From assembly GCA_016290775.1 (NCBI GenBank), contig JAEEVF010000001.1, positions 62,001-126,000 on the forward strand: DNA of 64,000 bases, in the 5' to 3' direction. The DNA comes from Acetatifactor sp. (GTDB taxonomy: Bacteria; Bacillota; Clostridia; Lachnospirales; Lachnospiraceae). Within the stretch, counting starts at the first letter, position 1. Each line of letters opens with the position of its first letter. A program made the position numbers and the translations under genes. Below the pieces are notes generated by a model. That model saw only the letters and a list, made by a program, of their open reading frames with translations, made no database searches and was not told the origin of the DNA. Below, piece by piece: positions 53,256 through 63,318 of the stretch.

Positions 53256-53283
53256 ATGAAGAGTGGCGCGAGCCACTCTTCAT
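53256..53283 (+). promoter_or_regulatory. perfect leader hairpin with GCGA tetraloop
   Basis: ATGAAGAGTGGC pairs over 12 bases with GCCACTCTTCAT, closed by a GNRA loop (53268-53271). No T-run follows directly, so it is not a standard terminator. It may be a 5' stabiliser or an autoregulatory target in the leader of the nusA operon. Confidence 0.75.
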
Positions 53284-53311
53284 CGCATGTTAGGGTTTTT
53301 AAGGAGGCACG

Positions 53312-53782
53312 ATGTCAAAAAGAGAATCCTATGAAGCAAAGGCGGAGGAGCTCCTTGCTCCGATCGTCGAAAAGATGGGCATTGAGATTTACGACGTGGA
53401 ATATGTCAAGGAGGGGAGCGAGTATTATCTTCGGGCCTACATTGACAAGGAAGGCGGCGTAAACATCAATGACTGCGAGGCAGTGAGCCGTGCGTTTTCG
53501 GACGTGCTTGACGAGGCGGACCCGATCGAGGAGGCATATGTCCTCGAGGTTTCAAGCCCGGGTCTCGGGCGGACGCTCAAGAAGGACAGACACCTTCAAA
53601 AGAGCATTGGTCAGGACGTGGAAGTGAAGCTCTTTAAGCCGTTCGAAGGCACCAAATGCAAGGAGTTTGAAGGCGAACTTATCCGCTTCGATGAAAAAAC
53701 GATCACGATCCGCGATGATAAGACGGAGAGGACGTTTGAGCGAAGCACCGTGGCACTGATCAGGCTGGCACTGGACTTCTAG
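53312..53782 (+). CDS. rimP: ribosome maturation factor RimP
   Basis: This encodes 156 residues with AAGGAGG upstream. It assists assembly of the 30S subunit. The RimP N-domain is seen in YDVEYVKEGSEYYLRAYID and DCEAVSRAFSDVLDEADPI, followed by YVLEVSSPGLGRTLKKDRH, the conserved core; the C-terminal half is the small SH3-like domain. First gene of the operon, as in most Firmicutes. Confidence 0.96.
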   Translation: MSKRESYEAKAEELLAPIVEKMGIEIYDVEYVKEGSEYYLRAYIDKEGGVNINDCEAVSRAFSDVLDEADPIEEAYVLEVSSPGLGRTLKKDRHLQKSIGQDVEVKLFKPFEGTKCKEFEGELIRFDEKTITIRDDKTERTFERSTVALIRLALDF

Positions 53783-53874
53783 GACGCCACGGAGTCTGGA
53801 CTTTGCAGACAAGGTCCCGCAGGGGACAAACAGTTTTTGAATATTAAGGCGATATGCCGGAAATGGAGGATATG

Positions 53875-55026
53875 ATGAACAAGGAATTAATGGAGGCACT
53901 GGATATCTTAGAGAAGGAGAAGGAGATCAGCAAGGAGACGCTGTTCGAGGCAATCGAGAACTCGCTGCTCACGGCCTGCAAGAACCATTTTGGTAAAGCA
54001 GACAACGTGAAGGTTGAGATCGATCGTGAGACCTGCGACTTTTTGGTATATGCCGAAAAGGAAGTGGTTGCAACGGCTGATGACGTGGAAGATCCCGTGC
54101 TTCAGATCAGTTTAGAGGACGCTCAGAAGATTTCCACCAAGGCTTCCGTTGGCGACGTGATCCACGTAGAGATCAAATCCAAGGAGTTTGGCCGTATCGC
54201 AACGCAGAACGCAAAGAACGTGATCCTGCAGAAGATCCGCGAGGAAGAAAGAAGCGTGATCTACAATCAGTATTACGAGAAGGAGCGCGACGTCGTGACC
54301 GGCATCGTGCAGCGTTACATTGGCAAGAACATCAGCATCAACCTTGGTAAGGCTGACGCACTGCTGACCGAGGCAGAGCAGGTGAAGGGCGAAGTATTCC
54401 GTCCCACCGAGCGCATCAAGGTATATGTTCACGAAGTAAAGAACACTCCCAAGGGACCGCGCATCAGCGTGAGCCGCACGCATCCGGAGCTGGTAAAGCG
54501 TCTGTTCGAGGCAGAGGTAACGGAGATCAAGGACGGCACCGTAGAGATCAAGAGCATTGCGCGTGAGGCAGGAAGCCGTACCAAGATCGCAGTTTGGTCC
54601 AACAACCCCGACGTGGACGCAGTTGGCGCATGTGTCGGCATGAACGGCGCAAGAGTAAACGCTATCGTTGAGGAGCTGCGCGGCGAGAAGATCGACGTGG
54701 TGAACTGGGATGAGAACCCTGGTAACCTGATCCAGAATGCACTTTCTCCCGCAAAGATCGTTGCAGTATTTGCAGATCCCGAGGAGAAGACGGCAAAGGT
54801 TGTCGTTCCCGATTATCAGCTGTCTTTGGCAATCGGTAAGGAAGGTCAGAACGCACGCTTGGCTGCAAGGCTGACGGGCTATAAGATCGACATCAAGTCT
54901 GAGACCCAGGCGAAGGATGCTCCCGGCTTCCGTTATGAGGATTACGTGGATGATGAGGAGTATGAAGAGTACGAGGGTTACGAAGGCCAGGAAGGATATG
55001 ACCAGGACGGCTACGTAAATCAGTAA
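53875..55026 (+). CDS. nusA: transcription termination/antitermination factor NusA
   Basis: This encodes 383 residues. ATG 53875 has GGAGG (53865-53869) five bases upstream; the open frame extends to an ATG at 53854 with no good site. Domains in order: N-terminal RNA-polymerase-binding domain (1-125), S1 domain (about 130-200, RYIGKNISINLGKADALL), and two KH domains with GACVGMNGARVNAI and the GKEGQNARLAARLTGYKIDI signature. A short Glu/Tyr/Gly-rich acidic tail replaces the C-terminal repeats of proteobacterial NusA. Confidence 0.96.
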   Translation: MNKELMEALDILEKEKEISKETLFEAIENSLLTACKNHFGKADNVKVEIDRETCDFLVYAEKEVVATADDVEDPVLQISLEDAQKISTKASVGDVIHVEIKSKEFGRIATQNAKNVILQKIREEERSVIYNQYYEKERDVVTGIVQRYIGKNISINLGKADALLTEAEQVKGEVFRPTERIKVYVHEVKNTPKGPRISVSRTHPELVKRLFEAEVTEIKDGTVEIKSIAREAGSRTKIAVWSNNPDVDAVGACVGMNGARVNAIVEELRGEKIDVVNWDENPGNLIQNALSPAKIVAVFADPEEKTAKVVVPDYQLSLAIGKEGQNARLAARLTGYKIDIKSETQAKDAPGFRYEDYVDDEEYEEYEGYEGQEGYDQDGYVNQ

Positions 55027-55043
55027 AAGGAGTTTGAGAAAGC

Positions 55044-55316
55044 ATGACGAAAAAGCTTCCACTGAGACAATGTGTTGGATGCGGCGAAATGAAAACGAAA
55101 AAGGAAATGATGCGTGTTCTGAAGTCGGAAAACGAACCGATATGCCTTGATCTTACGGGCAAGAAGAACGGACGCGGCGCCTATCTTTGCAAGAGCATGG
55201 AGTGCCTTAAGAAGGCTCGGAAGAATAAGGGTTTGGAAAGATCCTTAAAGACGAGCATTCCCGAGGAAGTCTACGACGCTCTGGAAAAGGAGTTTGCGGA
55301 TGGCAGTACAGAGTAA
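55044..55316 (+). CDS. rnpM: RNase P modulator RnpM (YlxR)
   Basis: This encodes 90 residues with AAAGGAG upstream. It shows the YlxR signature: RQCVGCGEMKTKKEM at the start and the GRGAYLCKSMECLKKA loop that binds RNA. In Bacillus subtilis this protein has been described as a modulator of RNase P. It overlaps the following ylxQ gene by 17 bases. Confidence 0.93.
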   Translation: MTKKLPLRQCVGCGEMKTKKEMMRVLKSENEPICLDLTGKKNGRGAYLCKSMECLKKARKNKGLERSLKTSIPEEVYDALEKEFADGSTE

Positions 55317-55614
55317 AGTCATTTCCCTGTTGGGACTTGCCATGAAGAGTGGCAACGTGGTCAGCGGAGAGTACCAAGTGCTGGAGGCGGTAAGGAAAAA
55401 GAAGGCAAAGCTGGTGCTGGTTTCCGAGGACGCGTCAGACAACACAAAGAAGCTTTTTTCTGACAAATGTGCTTTTTACAAGGTTCCCGTAGAACTTTAC
55501 GGGACAAAGGAAGATTTGGGCCGGGCGATCGGAAAAGACCTGAGATCTTCATTGGCGGTATGTGAAGAAAACTTCGCATCTGCCATTAAGAAACAATTGG
55601 AATTGAAGATGTAG
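55300..55614 (+). CDS. ylxQ: YlxQ, L7Ae/L30e-family RNA-binding protein
   Basis: About 104 residues. The frame opens at a TTG six bases earlier; ATG 55300 is preferred and has AAGGAG upstream inside rnpM. The L7Ae-type fold shows in SLLGLAMKSGNVVSGEYQVLEAVRKKKAKLVLVSEDASDN, i.e. the K-turn-binding module. Precise role unknown; conserved in this operon. Confidence 0.93.
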   Translation: MAVQSKVISLLGLAMKSGNVVSGEYQVLEAVRKKKAKLVLVSEDASDNTKKLFSDKCAFYKVPVELYGTKEDLGRAIGKDLRSSLAVCEENFASAIKKQLELKM

Positions 55615-55650
55615 GGCCTTATGAGAGCCTGAAAGGAGAAAAAATAGCGA

Positions 55651-58600
55651 ATGGCAAAAATCAGAATTCATGAACTTGCAAAAGAGTTAAAGATCGAAAA
55701 TAAAGAGTTGCTGCAATTCCTTGCCGGAAAAGGCATCGAGAACAAGACGGCATCGAGCGGGCTTGACGCGGCCGAAGAGCAGATGGTAAGGTCGGCATTT
55801 GGCGGCGGCGCTCCGAAGAAGGCGGAGAGCGCGAAGAATGCGGAGGCTGAGAAGAAGGCTGACGCTACAAAGAAGAGCGATGCCGAAAAGAAAGCACCTA
55901 AGGCCGACGATAAGAAGGCTGAGGAAAAGGCGCAGGCTCCCGTAAAGGCTGGGGAAGCACCTAAGGATGAGGAGAAGAGCGAGAAGGCACCTGCTAAGGC
56001 GCCCGCACAGAACGCACCCGAGAATAAGCCTGCAAAGGAGCAGCAAAAGGCACCCACGCAGCAGACCACACCTCAGGGAGGCGATGCAAATAAGGCTCCC
56101 GCACCTCAGGGAGGCGACGCGCAGTCCGCTCCGAAAAAGAAAAAGACGATCATCATTGTCAACAACCAGCAGAATTCCAGAAACCAGGGTCCTCGCGGGA
56201 ACGCGCCGACCCAGGGACGTCCTCAGGGACAGGGCGGAAGGCCTGGCTACGGCAATGGTGGATATAACAATGGTTATAACAACGGCAGACCCGGACAGCA
56301 GCAGGCGCCTCGTACGCCCATCCGTCCGCTCACGCCGCCATCCCCTACGCCCAGCGTGCAGATGGTGAACACCACGCCTTCCCAGACGAAGCGCACTAAT
56401 CCGGCACCTGAGAAGAAGGAAAACGAAAACGTAAACGTAACGAATACGCCCGTAGTGGAGAACGTAACGCCTACCACCGCTCCGGAGAATACTGCGCCCG
56501 TAAAACCTACCCCTGCACCTACGCAGGAGCAGAAGGCGCCTACGACCCAGCAGGGCGCGTCTGAGCGTCGTCCTCAGCAGGGCGGCCAGGGTCAGGGCCA
56601 AGGCGGTCAGACGGGCCCCAGAAACGGCCAGTATGTGCCTCGTGAGGGCCAGGGCGGCTACAATCGTCAGGGTGGCCAGTATGGTCAGCGTGACGGCCAG
56701 GGCCAGGGCGGTTACAATCGCCAGGGCGGTCAGTATGGTCAGCGTGACGGCCAGGGCCAGGGCAGCTACAATCGTCAGGGTGGCCAGTATGGTCAGCGTG
56801 ACGGCCAGGGCCAGGGCGGTTACAATCGCCAGGGCGGTCAGTATGGTCAGCGTGACGGCCAGGGCCAGGGCGGCTATAATCGCCAGGGTGGTCAGTATGG
56901 TCAGCGTGACGGCCAGGGCCAGGGCGGCTATAATCGTCAGGGTGGTCAATTTGGCGGTCGTGACGGTCAAGGCGGCAGAACCGGTCAGTATCAGGGCGGC
57001 AGCCGTGACGGACGCGGTGGCTTTAGCGGTCAGGGCGGCAGACCCGGTCAGGGCCAGTTTGGCGGTCGTGACGCAAGAGGCAGCAAGTCCTTCGGTGGCG
57101 ATTCCGCACCCGCAAAGGATATGGAAAAGAAGCGCGAGGAGGACAAGAGAAGGTTCTCTCAGGAGCGCGACAAGAGAAATAAAAAGGATTACATGTATGA
57201 GGAGGACGAGGCAGCAAAGAACAAGCCTGGCCGCTTCATAAAGCCTGAAAAGAAGAAGGAAGAGACGGTTGAGGAAGTGATCAAGGTGATCACCCTTCCT
57301 GAGACCATCACCATCAAGGATCTCGCCGACAAGATGAAGCAGCAGCCCGCTGCCCTCATCAAGAAGCTCTTCATGGAAGGCAAGATCGTGACCGTAAACC
57401 AGGAGATTTCCTACGATGAGGCGGAAGCCCTCGCCATGGATTATGAGATCCTTTGCGAGAAGGAAGTCAAGGTTGACGTGATCGAAGAACTCCTGAAGGA
57501 GGACGAGGAGAACGAGGCAGATCTTGTGGAAAGACCTCCCGTAATCTGCGTTATGGGTCACGTTGACCATGGTAAAACCTCCCTGTTGGATGCGATCCGT
57601 AAGACGAACGTAACCGATAAGGAGGCAGGCGGAATCACGCAGCACATCGGTGCGTACACCGTTTCCTTGAACGGCAGAGACATCACGTTCCTTGATACGC
57701 CCGGACACGAAGCCTTCACGGCAATGCGTATGCGTGGTGCAAATTCCACCGATATCGCGATCCTCGTGGTAGCAGCAGATGACGGCGTAATGCCTCAGAC
57801 CATTGAGGCAATCAACCATGCAAAGGCTGCAGGCATTGAGATCGTTGTTGCAGTAAACAAGATCGATAAGCCCTCCGCAAACATTGAGCGCGTAAAGCAG
57901 GAGCTCACGGAATATGAGCTCGTTGCCACCGACTGGGGCGGAAACACGGAGTTTGTTCCCGTGTCCGCAAAGACCGGCCAGGGCATTGAGGACCTTCTGG
58001 AGACCATTCTTCTGACCGCAGACATTTTGGAACTGAAGGCGAACCCGAACAGAAAGGCAAGAGGTCTTGTGATCGAGGCTGAGCTGGATAAGGGTCGTGG
58101 TCCTGTTGCGACCGTTCTGGTGCAGAAGGGTACGCTCCGCGTTGGCGATTTCATCTCCGCAGGCGCATGCCACGGTAAGGTAAGAGCCATGGTGGATGAC
58201 AAGGGCAGAAGAGTGAAGGAAGCAACGCCTTCCACGCCTGTTGAGATCCTTGGTCTGAACGACGTTCCCAGCGCAGGCGAGGTGTTCCTTGCACATGACA
58301 GCGACAAGACGGCGAAGACATATGCCGAGACCTATATGGCACAGAACAAGGAGAAGATGCTCGAGGAGACCAAGGGCAAGATGAGCCTGGACGATCTGTT
58401 CTCGCAGATCAAGGAAGGTAACCTGAAGGAACTCAACCTGATCGTCAAGGCAGACGTGCAGGGTAGCGTGGAAGCCGTAAAGACTTCGCTCCTTAAGCTC
58501 TCCAACGATGAAGTTGTCGTGAAGTGCATTCACGGCGGCGTAGGTGCGATCAACGAGTCCGACGTGGTTTTGGCAAGTGCTTCCAACGCGATCATCATCG

Positions 58601-59031
58601 GCTTTAACGTGCGTCCTGACGCAACGGCAAAGGCAACGGCAGAGCGCGAAGGCGTGGACGTTCGTCTGTATAAGGTGATCTATCAGGCCATCGAGGACGT
58701 GGAGGCAGCCATGAAGGGCATGCTCGATCCCATCTTCGAAGAGAAGGTCATTGGTCACGCAGAGGTTCGTCAGATCTTCCGTGCATCCGCGATTGGAAAC
58801 ATTGCAGGTTCTTACGTTTTGGACGGTGTGTTCCAGAGAGATTGCAAGATCCGCATCACCAGAGAAGGCGAGCAGATTTACGAAGGCAAGCTTGCTTCCC
58901 TAAAGCGTTTCAAGGATGACGTGAAGGAAGTTAAGGCTGGTTTCGAGTGCGGTCTTGTGTTTGACGGCTTTGACCAGATGCAGGAGTTTGACGTCGTGGA
59001 AGCGTACGTCATGGTAGAGGTACCTAGGTAA
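55651..59031 (+). CDS. infB: translation initiation factor IF-2
   Basis: This encodes 1,126 residues, well above the roughly 700-900 of most IF2. An IF2 N-domain (1-50) is followed by about 490 residues of low complexity: Ala/Lys/Glu, then Pro/Gln/Thr, then six 18-residue [18 protein letters not shown] repeats (about 333-438) and further RGG-type segments. A second IF2 N-domain (about 545-605) and the GTPase follow: GHVDHGKTS (near residue 637), [13 protein letters not shown] and SAKTGQG. Domains II, III and IV complete the factor. It places initiator tRNA on the 30S subunit. The repetitive linker is the odd feature. Confidence 0.97.
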   Translation: MAKIRIHELAKELKIENKELLQFLAGKGIENKTASSGLDAAEEQMVRSAFGGGAPKKAESAKNAEAEKKADATKKSDAEKKAPKADDKKAEEKAQAPVKAGEAPKDEEKSEKAPAKAPAQNAPENKPAKEQQKAPTQQTTPQGGDANKAPAPQGGDAQSAPKKKKTIIIVNNQQNSRNQGPRGNAPTQGRPQGQGGRPGYGNGGYNNGYNNGRPGQQQAPRTPIRPLTPPSPTPSVQMVNTTPSQTKRTNPAPEKKENENVNVTNTPVVENVTPTTAPENTAPVKPTPAPTQEQKAPTTQQGASERRPQQGGQGQGQGGQTGPRNGQYVPREGQGGYNRQGGQYGQRDGQGQGGYNRQGGQYGQRDGQGQGSYNRQGGQYGQRDGQGQGGYNRQGGQYGQRDGQGQGGYNRQGGQYGQRDGQGQGGYNRQGGQFGGRDGQGGRTGQYQGGSRDGRGGFSGQGGRPGQGQFGGRDARGSKSFGGDSAPAKDMEKKREEDKRRFSQERDKRNKKDYMYEEDEAAKNKPGRFIKPEKKKEETVEEVIKVITLPETITIKDLADKMKQQPAALIKKLFMEGKIVTVNQEISYDEAEALAMDYEILCEKEVKVDVIEELLKEDEENEADLVERPPVICVMGHVDHGKTSLLDAIRKTNVTDKEAGGITQHIGAYTVSLNGRDITFLDTPGHEAFTAMRMRGANSTDIAILVVAADDGVMPQTIEAINHAKAAGIEIVVAVNKIDKPSANIERVKQELTEYELVATDWGGNTEFVPVSAKTGQGIEDLLETILLTADILELKANPNRKARGLVIEAELDKGRGPVATVLVQKGTLRVGDFISAGACHGKVRAMVDDKGRRVKEATPSTPVEILGLNDVPSAGEVFLAHDSDKTAKTYAETYMAQNKEKMLEETKGKMSLDDLFSQIKEGNLKELNLIVKADVQGSVEAVKTSLLKLSNDEVVVKCIHGGVGAINESDVVLASASNAIIIGFNVRPDATAKATAEREGVDVRLYKVIYQAIEDVEAAMKGMLDPIFEEKVIGHAEVRQIFRASAIGNIAGSYVLDGVFQRDCKIRITREGEQIYEGKLASLKRFKDDVKEVKAGFECGLVFDGFDQMQEFDVVEAYVMVEVPR
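56647..56964 (+). repeat. 54-bp tandem repeats in infB
   Basis: Six copies of an 18-codon unit (the first one shorter), with boundaries at 56695, 56749, 56803, 56857 and 56911. Most changes between copies are synonymous, so the protein repeat appears to be kept while the DNA drifts slightly. Confidence 0.92.
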
Positions 59032-59106
59032 TCATAGCAGAAGGAGGGGCCCGCTTGCGGGAAGATGCCTTCTGCGCATGGCAATCTAAAGATTGTTAGG
59101 AGAGTT

Positions 59107-59583
59107 ATGAGAAAAAACAGTATTAAGAATACCCGTATCAACGGGGAAGTGCAAAAGGTCCTTGCGGAACTGATCCGTAAGGACATCAAAGATCCGCGCA
59201 TCAGCCCCTTCACCAGCGTCGTAGCGGTGGAGGTGGCTCCGGACTTAAAGAGCTGTAAGGCATGGATCAGTGTGCTCGGTGACGAGGAAGCAGGCAAGAA
59301 AACGCTTGAGGGCCTAAATTCCGCGATGGGTTACATCCGCAGGGAACTGGCTCACACGATCAACCTGCGCAACACGCCTGAGATCCGTTTTGTGATCGAT
59401 CAGTCGATCGCATACGGCGTGAACATGTCCCACAAGATCGACGAAGTCATGGCACAAGACCGCCAGAGCGCGATCGAGCGTGGCGATGCGAAAGCATATG
59501 ACGAAAGCGATGCGGAAGCATTTGATGAAAGCGATGACGCGGACTTTGAGGAAGTAGAGGAGTCTTCGGAAGATGACGTTTGA
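59107..59583 (+). CDS. rbfA: ribosome-binding factor A
   Basis: This encodes 158 residues. ATG 59107 has TAGGAGAG just upstream; the open frame begins at 59065 without a site. The KH-like RbfA domain covers residues 1-115 (NTRINGEVQKVLAELIRKDIKDPR, AWISVLG, RRELAHTINLRNTPEIRF). The remaining 40 residues form an acidic Asp/Glu tail with two AYDESDAEAFDESD-like repeats. It is needed for 16S rRNA 5' end maturation. Overlaps nrnA by 11 bases. Confidence 0.95.
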   Translation: MRKNSIKNTRINGEVQKVLAELIRKDIKDPRISPFTSVVAVEVAPDLKSCKAWISVLGDEEAGKKTLEGLNSAMGYIRRELAHTINLRNTPEIRFVIDQSIAYGVNMSHKIDEVMAQDRQSAIERGDAKAYDESDAEAFDESDDADFEEVEESSEDDV

Positions 59584-60535
59584 TTTGTTAAAGGAGTGTG
59601 CAGGAGCAAAGCGCATCGCCATCACCGGCCATCAAAAGCCGGACGGGGATTGCGTTGGCGCCTGCCTTTCCGTTTGGTATTATTTGAAAAAATATATGCC
59701 CGAAGCGACCGTGAAGGTGTTTTTGGAGGAGCCGGATCCCGTGTTTGCGGAGCTTGCCGGCTTTGACCAGATCATCACGGATTTTCCCCACGAGGAGCGC
59801 TTTGACGTGGCCTTCGTTCTGGACTGTAACGAGGAACGCACGGGCATTGCAGGAAAGTACGTAAAGAAGGCGGACAAGGTGATCAACGTGGATCACCACG
59901 TGACCAATCCCAATGGCTGCGGAGACATCAACTACGTAAAGCCTGAGGTGGGGAGTGCCTGCGAATTGATCTACGACCTGATCGACCCGGAAAAGATGGA
60001 CGCAGAGCTTGCTAAGTGCCTGTATGTCGGCATAATCCATGACACGGGCGTGTTCCAGTATAGCAACACCTCGCCCGAGACGCTGCGCAAGGCGGCGCAC
60101 CTGATCAGCTTTGGCTTTGAGTTCTATCGGATCGTGCAGGAGACCTTTTATCAAAAGACCTATTTGCAGTCCCAGATCATGGGCAGGGCGCTGATGGAAA
60201 GCGTTCGCTTTATGGACGGGAAGTGCATTGTCAGCGTGATCGATCGCAAGACCATGGATTTTTACGGTGTGACCAATCGTGATTTTGAAGGCATCGTGAA
60301 TCAGCTGAAAAACATAAAGGGCACCAACTGCGCGATCTTCATGTATGAGACGGGAACGCTGGAATACAAGGTGAGCATTCGCGCGGATCACAGCATTGAC
60401 GCTGCAAAGCTTGCGGCCTATTTTGGCGGCGGCGGGCATGCAAGGGCGGCAGGCTGCACCATGAAGGGAACCTTTTATGACTGTGTCAACAATCTGTCGG
60501 CGCAGATCGAAAAGCAGCTTTTGGGAGAAGAGTAA
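59573..60535 (+). CDS. nrnA: DHH/DHHA1 phosphoesterase, NrnA-type
   Basis: This encodes 320 residues. The bifunctional oligoribonuclease/pAp phosphatase family is indicated by the metal-binding motifs TGHQKPDGDCVGACL, VLDCNEERTG, INVDHHVTNP and GIIHDTGVFQYSNTSPET in the DHH domain, then GGGGHARAAGCTMKG in the DHHA1 domain. It degrades nano-RNA and pAp. The start overlaps the end of rbfA, and this position in the infB operon is common in Firmicutes. Confidence 0.94.
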   Translation: MTFDLLKECAGAKRIAITGHQKPDGDCVGACLSVWYYLKKYMPEATVKVFLEEPDPVFAELAGFDQIITDFPHEERFDVAFVLDCNEERTGIAGKYVKKADKVINVDHHVTNPNGCGDINYVKPEVGSACELIYDLIDPEKMDAELAKCLYVGIIHDTGVFQYSNTSPETLRKAAHLISFGFEFYRIVQETFYQKTYLQSQIMGRALMESVRFMDGKCIVSVIDRKTMDFYGVTNRDFEGIVNQLKNIKGTNCAIFMYETGTLEYKVSIRADHSIDAAKLAAYFGGGGHARAAGCTMKGTFYDCVNNLSAQIEKQLLGEE

Positions 60536-60568
60536 AGGCCTGAAGAACAGGCATATGAGGCTTGTTTC

Positions 60569-61462
60569 ATGTTGAATGGAATGATCATTGTGAAGAAGGA
60601 GGCCGGCTTTACCTCCAATGACGTCGTGGCTAAGATGCGCGGCATTTGCGGACAAAGGAAGGTCGGTCACACGGGAACGCTGGATCCGGACGCTACGGGG
60701 GTTTTGCCCGTGTGCCTTGGAACCGGCACGAAGCTTTGTGACATGCTCGCAGATCGCGATAAGGAGTATGTAACAGAGCTTCTTTTGGGTGTGACGACGG
60801 ATACGCAGGACATTTCCGGAACGGTGCTTTCCGAGCGCGAGGTCAACGCTTCTGAGGAGGAAGTTCACGCAGCGATCCAAAGCTTTGTCGGGGCGTATGA
60901 TCAGGTTCCGCCCATGTACAGCGCGTTGAAGGTGAACGGTAAGAAGTTATATGAGCTCGCCCGCGAGGGTAAGGAAGTGGAGCGTAAGGCAAGGCGCGTT
61001 ACGATCCTGGAGATTGAGATCCTGGAGATGAAGCTTCCTGCGGTGAAGCTTCGTGTGGCCTGCACCAAGGGCACCTACATCAGGACGCTGTGTCATGACA
61101 TTGGCGAAAAACTTGGGTGCGGCGGTACCATGAAATCCCTTGTGAGAACGCGGGTTGGGCACTTTGTGATCGAGCAGGCGAGAACGCTCTCTGAGCTCCA
61201 GACGCTTAAGGATGCGGGGAATCTTGAGGAGGCTCTGATCCCGACGGAGAGCGCCTTCGAGGAATGCGAAAGATTTTGCGTGCCACCGCTGGCGGAGAAA
61301 TATCTCAAAAACGGAAATGCCATCGCTGCTTCGAATTTTGAGGGCGCATCCTTCGAAAATGGCCAACGCGTCCGCATGTGTACCACTGCGGGGCAGTTCC
61401 TTGGACTTTATGAATATGTGGGCGCAAAGAAGACCTTTGAGCCCGTGAAGATGTTTTTGTAG
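60569..61462 (+). CDS. truB: tRNA pseudouridine-55 synthase
   Basis: This encodes 297 residues; GAGG lies nine bases upstream. It makes pseudouridine 55 in the T loop of tRNAs. The catalytic aspartate is Asp39 in GHTGTLDPDATGVLP; other conserved parts are DKEYVTELLLGVTTDTQD, QVPPMYSALKVNGKKLYELAR and CTKGTYIRTLCHDIG. The C-terminal region holds a small PUA-like segment. Confidence 0.96.
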   Translation: MLNGMIIVKKEAGFTSNDVVAKMRGICGQRKVGHTGTLDPDATGVLPVCLGTGTKLCDMLADRDKEYVTELLLGVTTDTQDISGTVLSEREVNASEEEVHAAIQSFVGAYDQVPPMYSALKVNGKKLYELAREGKEVERKARRVTILEIEILEMKLPAVKLRVACTKGTYIRTLCHDIGEKLGCGGTMKSLVRTRVGHFVIEQARTLSELQTLKDAGNLEEALIPTESAFEECERFCVPPLAEKYLKNGNAIAASNFEGASFENGQRVRMCTTAGQFLGLYEYVGAKKTFEPVKMFL

Positions 61463-61474
61463 GAGTGAATTACT

Positions 61475-62425
61475 TTGGAGATCATAGCAGACAGTCTGGA
61501 TTTTCAATTGAATCGTGATACGGCGATTGCCATCGGTAAGTTTGACGGCGTGCATTTGGGGCACAGAAGGCTCTTGGAGGAGATCCTTGCCAAAAAGCAG
61601 GATGGCCTTGAAGCCTGCGTGTTCACGTTTGACGTATCCCCGTCCGTGCTCTTTGGCCTGAGTGACGGCAAGGTCCTAACGACGCGTGAGGAAAAGCGCA
61701 GGATCTTCCGCGAGATGGGCGTGGACGTGCTCGTGGAATTCCCCATGACTTTGGAGACCGCGGCAATAGAGCCGGAAGATTTCGCCAGAAGATTTTTGTC
61801 CGATGCACTTGGCTGCAGGTTCATCGCAGCCGGAGACGATCTGTCCTTTGGACGGTATGGCAGGGGCAATGCTGCGCTATTGAAGTCGCTTGCTGAGGAG
61901 CTATCCTTTGAAGTGAAGACCATTGCCAAGGTGCAGATTGACGGAACGCCAGTAAGCTCCACTTATATCCGTTCGCTTGTAGAGGCGGGGGAGATGGAGG
62001 AGGCAGCGCGCTTTCTTGGAGAGTCCTACTGCGTGGACGGTAAAGTGGTGCATGGCAATCATTTCGGGCATTCACTTGGTTTCCCCACGATGAATCTGAT
62101 CCCGAGCGAGGATAAGCTTCTTCCGCCCTTTGGAGTATATGCTTCGAAGGTTCGCATCGAGAATAAGCTTTACAAAGCGATCACAAACGTTGGATTGAAA
62201 CCCACCGTCACTGACGGAAAGCCTGCGGGAGAGGACGGCCAGTCTATATCCAAGAATGAGCGTATGCATGCAGGCGTTGAGACACATCTGCGTGACTATG
62301 ACGGCGACCTCTATGGCCAGGAGGTGCAGGTATTCCTGCATCATTTCCAGCGCCCGGAGCAAAAGTTCGAGAGCATCGACGCCCTAAAGGCACAGATCGC
62401 AAGGGACGTTGAGGCATGCAGGTAA
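61475..62425 (+). CDS. ribF: bifunctional riboflavin kinase/FAD synthetase
   Basis: This encodes 316 residues from the TTG at 61475, with TAGGAG eight bases upstream. The N-terminal FAD synthetase domain has IAIGKFDGVHLGHRRLL and the substrate region AAGDDLSFGRYGRGN; the C-terminal flavokinase domain has GKVVHGNHFGHSLGFPTMNL and the PTVT-VETHLRDYDGDLYG region. Compared with most RibF, about 20 extra residues are inserted between PTVT and the VETH motif. Last gene of the operon. Confidence 0.95.
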   Translation: MEIIADSLDFQLNRDTAIAIGKFDGVHLGHRRLLEEILAKKQDGLEACVFTFDVSPSVLFGLSDGKVLTTREEKRRIFREMGVDVLVEFPMTLETAAIEPEDFARRFLSDALGCRFIAAGDDLSFGRYGRGNAALLKSLAEELSFEVKTIAKVQIDGTPVSSTYIRSLVEAGEMEEAARFLGESYCVDGKVVHGNHFGHSLGFPTMNLIPSEDKLLPPFGVYASKVRIENKLYKAITNVGLKPTVTDGKPAGEDGQSISKNERMHAGVETHLRDYDGDLYGQEVQVFLHHFQRPEQKFESIDALKAQIARDVEACR

Positions 62426-62463
62426 TCCTTGTTTAGATACGGCTATCAGGAAACCATTTTCCC

Positions 62464-62492
62464 TTTACAACTAGAGAATAATTGAGTAAAAT
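62464..62492 (+). promoter_or_regulatory. promoter of LytTR regulator
   Basis: TTTACA (62464-62469), spacer 17, TAAAAT (62487-62492), about 60 bases upstream of the start codon. It marks the change from the infB operon to the peptide locus. Confidence 0.6.
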
Positions 62493-62553
62493 AATCATAT
62501 GTGGAAACATGAGCTGAAAATAAAGAACTCTCTTGGAAGATGGTAGAATATAC

Positions 62554-63279
62554 ATGGTCATAATTGGGATCTGCGATGATGAACAATTGCACAGGGACAG
62601 GGTGAAGGAACTTTGCGAACAGTATTTTTCTGAATATCCCAATGAACACGATTACGTGGAGTTTTCATCAGGGGAGGAAGTGCGTGCCTATGAAGGGGAG
62701 CGCATGTATCTGCTCTTTTTGGACATTGAGATGGGAGAAACGAACGGAATCGAAGTTCTCAATGCCCTAAGGGAAAAGGACAATGTCTGGAGAATCGCAT
62801 TTGCTTCCAGTCATACAGAGTATGCGATAGATACCATTGACATGAAGACGCTGGCCTTTTTAAATAAGCCGCTCACATACGATGGTGTGAAAAAGTGCCT
62901 AGACATTGCCATTCGCGAGAATGAAGAAAACATTGGCGCAACTTTTACCCTGATGGATGGGAAAAGGGACGTGGTTCTGAGCGATATCATCTACATTCAG
63001 GCAGAAAGGCATTATGTCAACGTATATGCCAGAAAAGATGACTTTATGGGCTATGACAGCCTGAAACAGTACGAGGAACAACTCCAGGGCACTTCCATGA
63101 TACGCATCCATAAATCTTATTTAGTGAACATGCAGTATGTTAAAAAGGTTTTGGCAGAGGAAATCGTCATGACAAACGGAAAACGCCTGCCAATTGGCCG
63201 AAAATACAGCAATGACGTAAAGGAGAAGTATTTTAGTTTTGTCAAATCCGTGACGATTGGAAGAAACGAGAAAAAATGA
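62554..63279 (+). CDS. LytTR family response regulator
   Basis: This encodes 241 residues; ATG 62554 begins the conserved sequence VIIGICDDE, with a weak GGAAGATGG region 10-20 bases upstream. The receiver domain (1-115) has the acidic pair Asp8/Asp9, phospho-acceptor Asp57 in FLDIEMGETNG and the lysine in FLNKPLTYDG. The C-terminal LytTR DNA-binding domain (about 130-235) has DIIYIQAERHYVNVYA and MIRIHKSYLVNMQYVKKV. AgrA/ComE-like regulators of this type commonly control peptide production through quorum sensing. No histidine kinase is seen within the window. Confidence 0.92.
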   Translation: MVIIGICDDEQLHRDRVKELCEQYFSEYPNEHDYVEFSSGEEVRAYEGERMYLLFLDIEMGETNGIEVLNALREKDNVWRIAFASSHTEYAIDTIDMKTLAFLNKPLTYDGVKKCLDIAIRENEENIGATFTLMDGKRDVVLSDIIYIQAERHYVNVYARKDDFMGYDSLKQYEEQLQGTSMIRIHKSYLVNMQYVKKVLAEEIVMTNGKRLPIGRKYSNDVKEKYFSFVKSVTIGRNEKK

Positions 63280-63318
63280 TCTGTCATTGATCAATTGAAT
63301 ATCTGCGAAGATAAACAG

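Noticed and set aside
55687..58758. A 1,023-codon open frame on the minus strand inside infB.
   Set aside because: Opposite strand of a certain gene, with Leu/Ala-rich antisense of the GQGQ repeats and no ribosome binding site.
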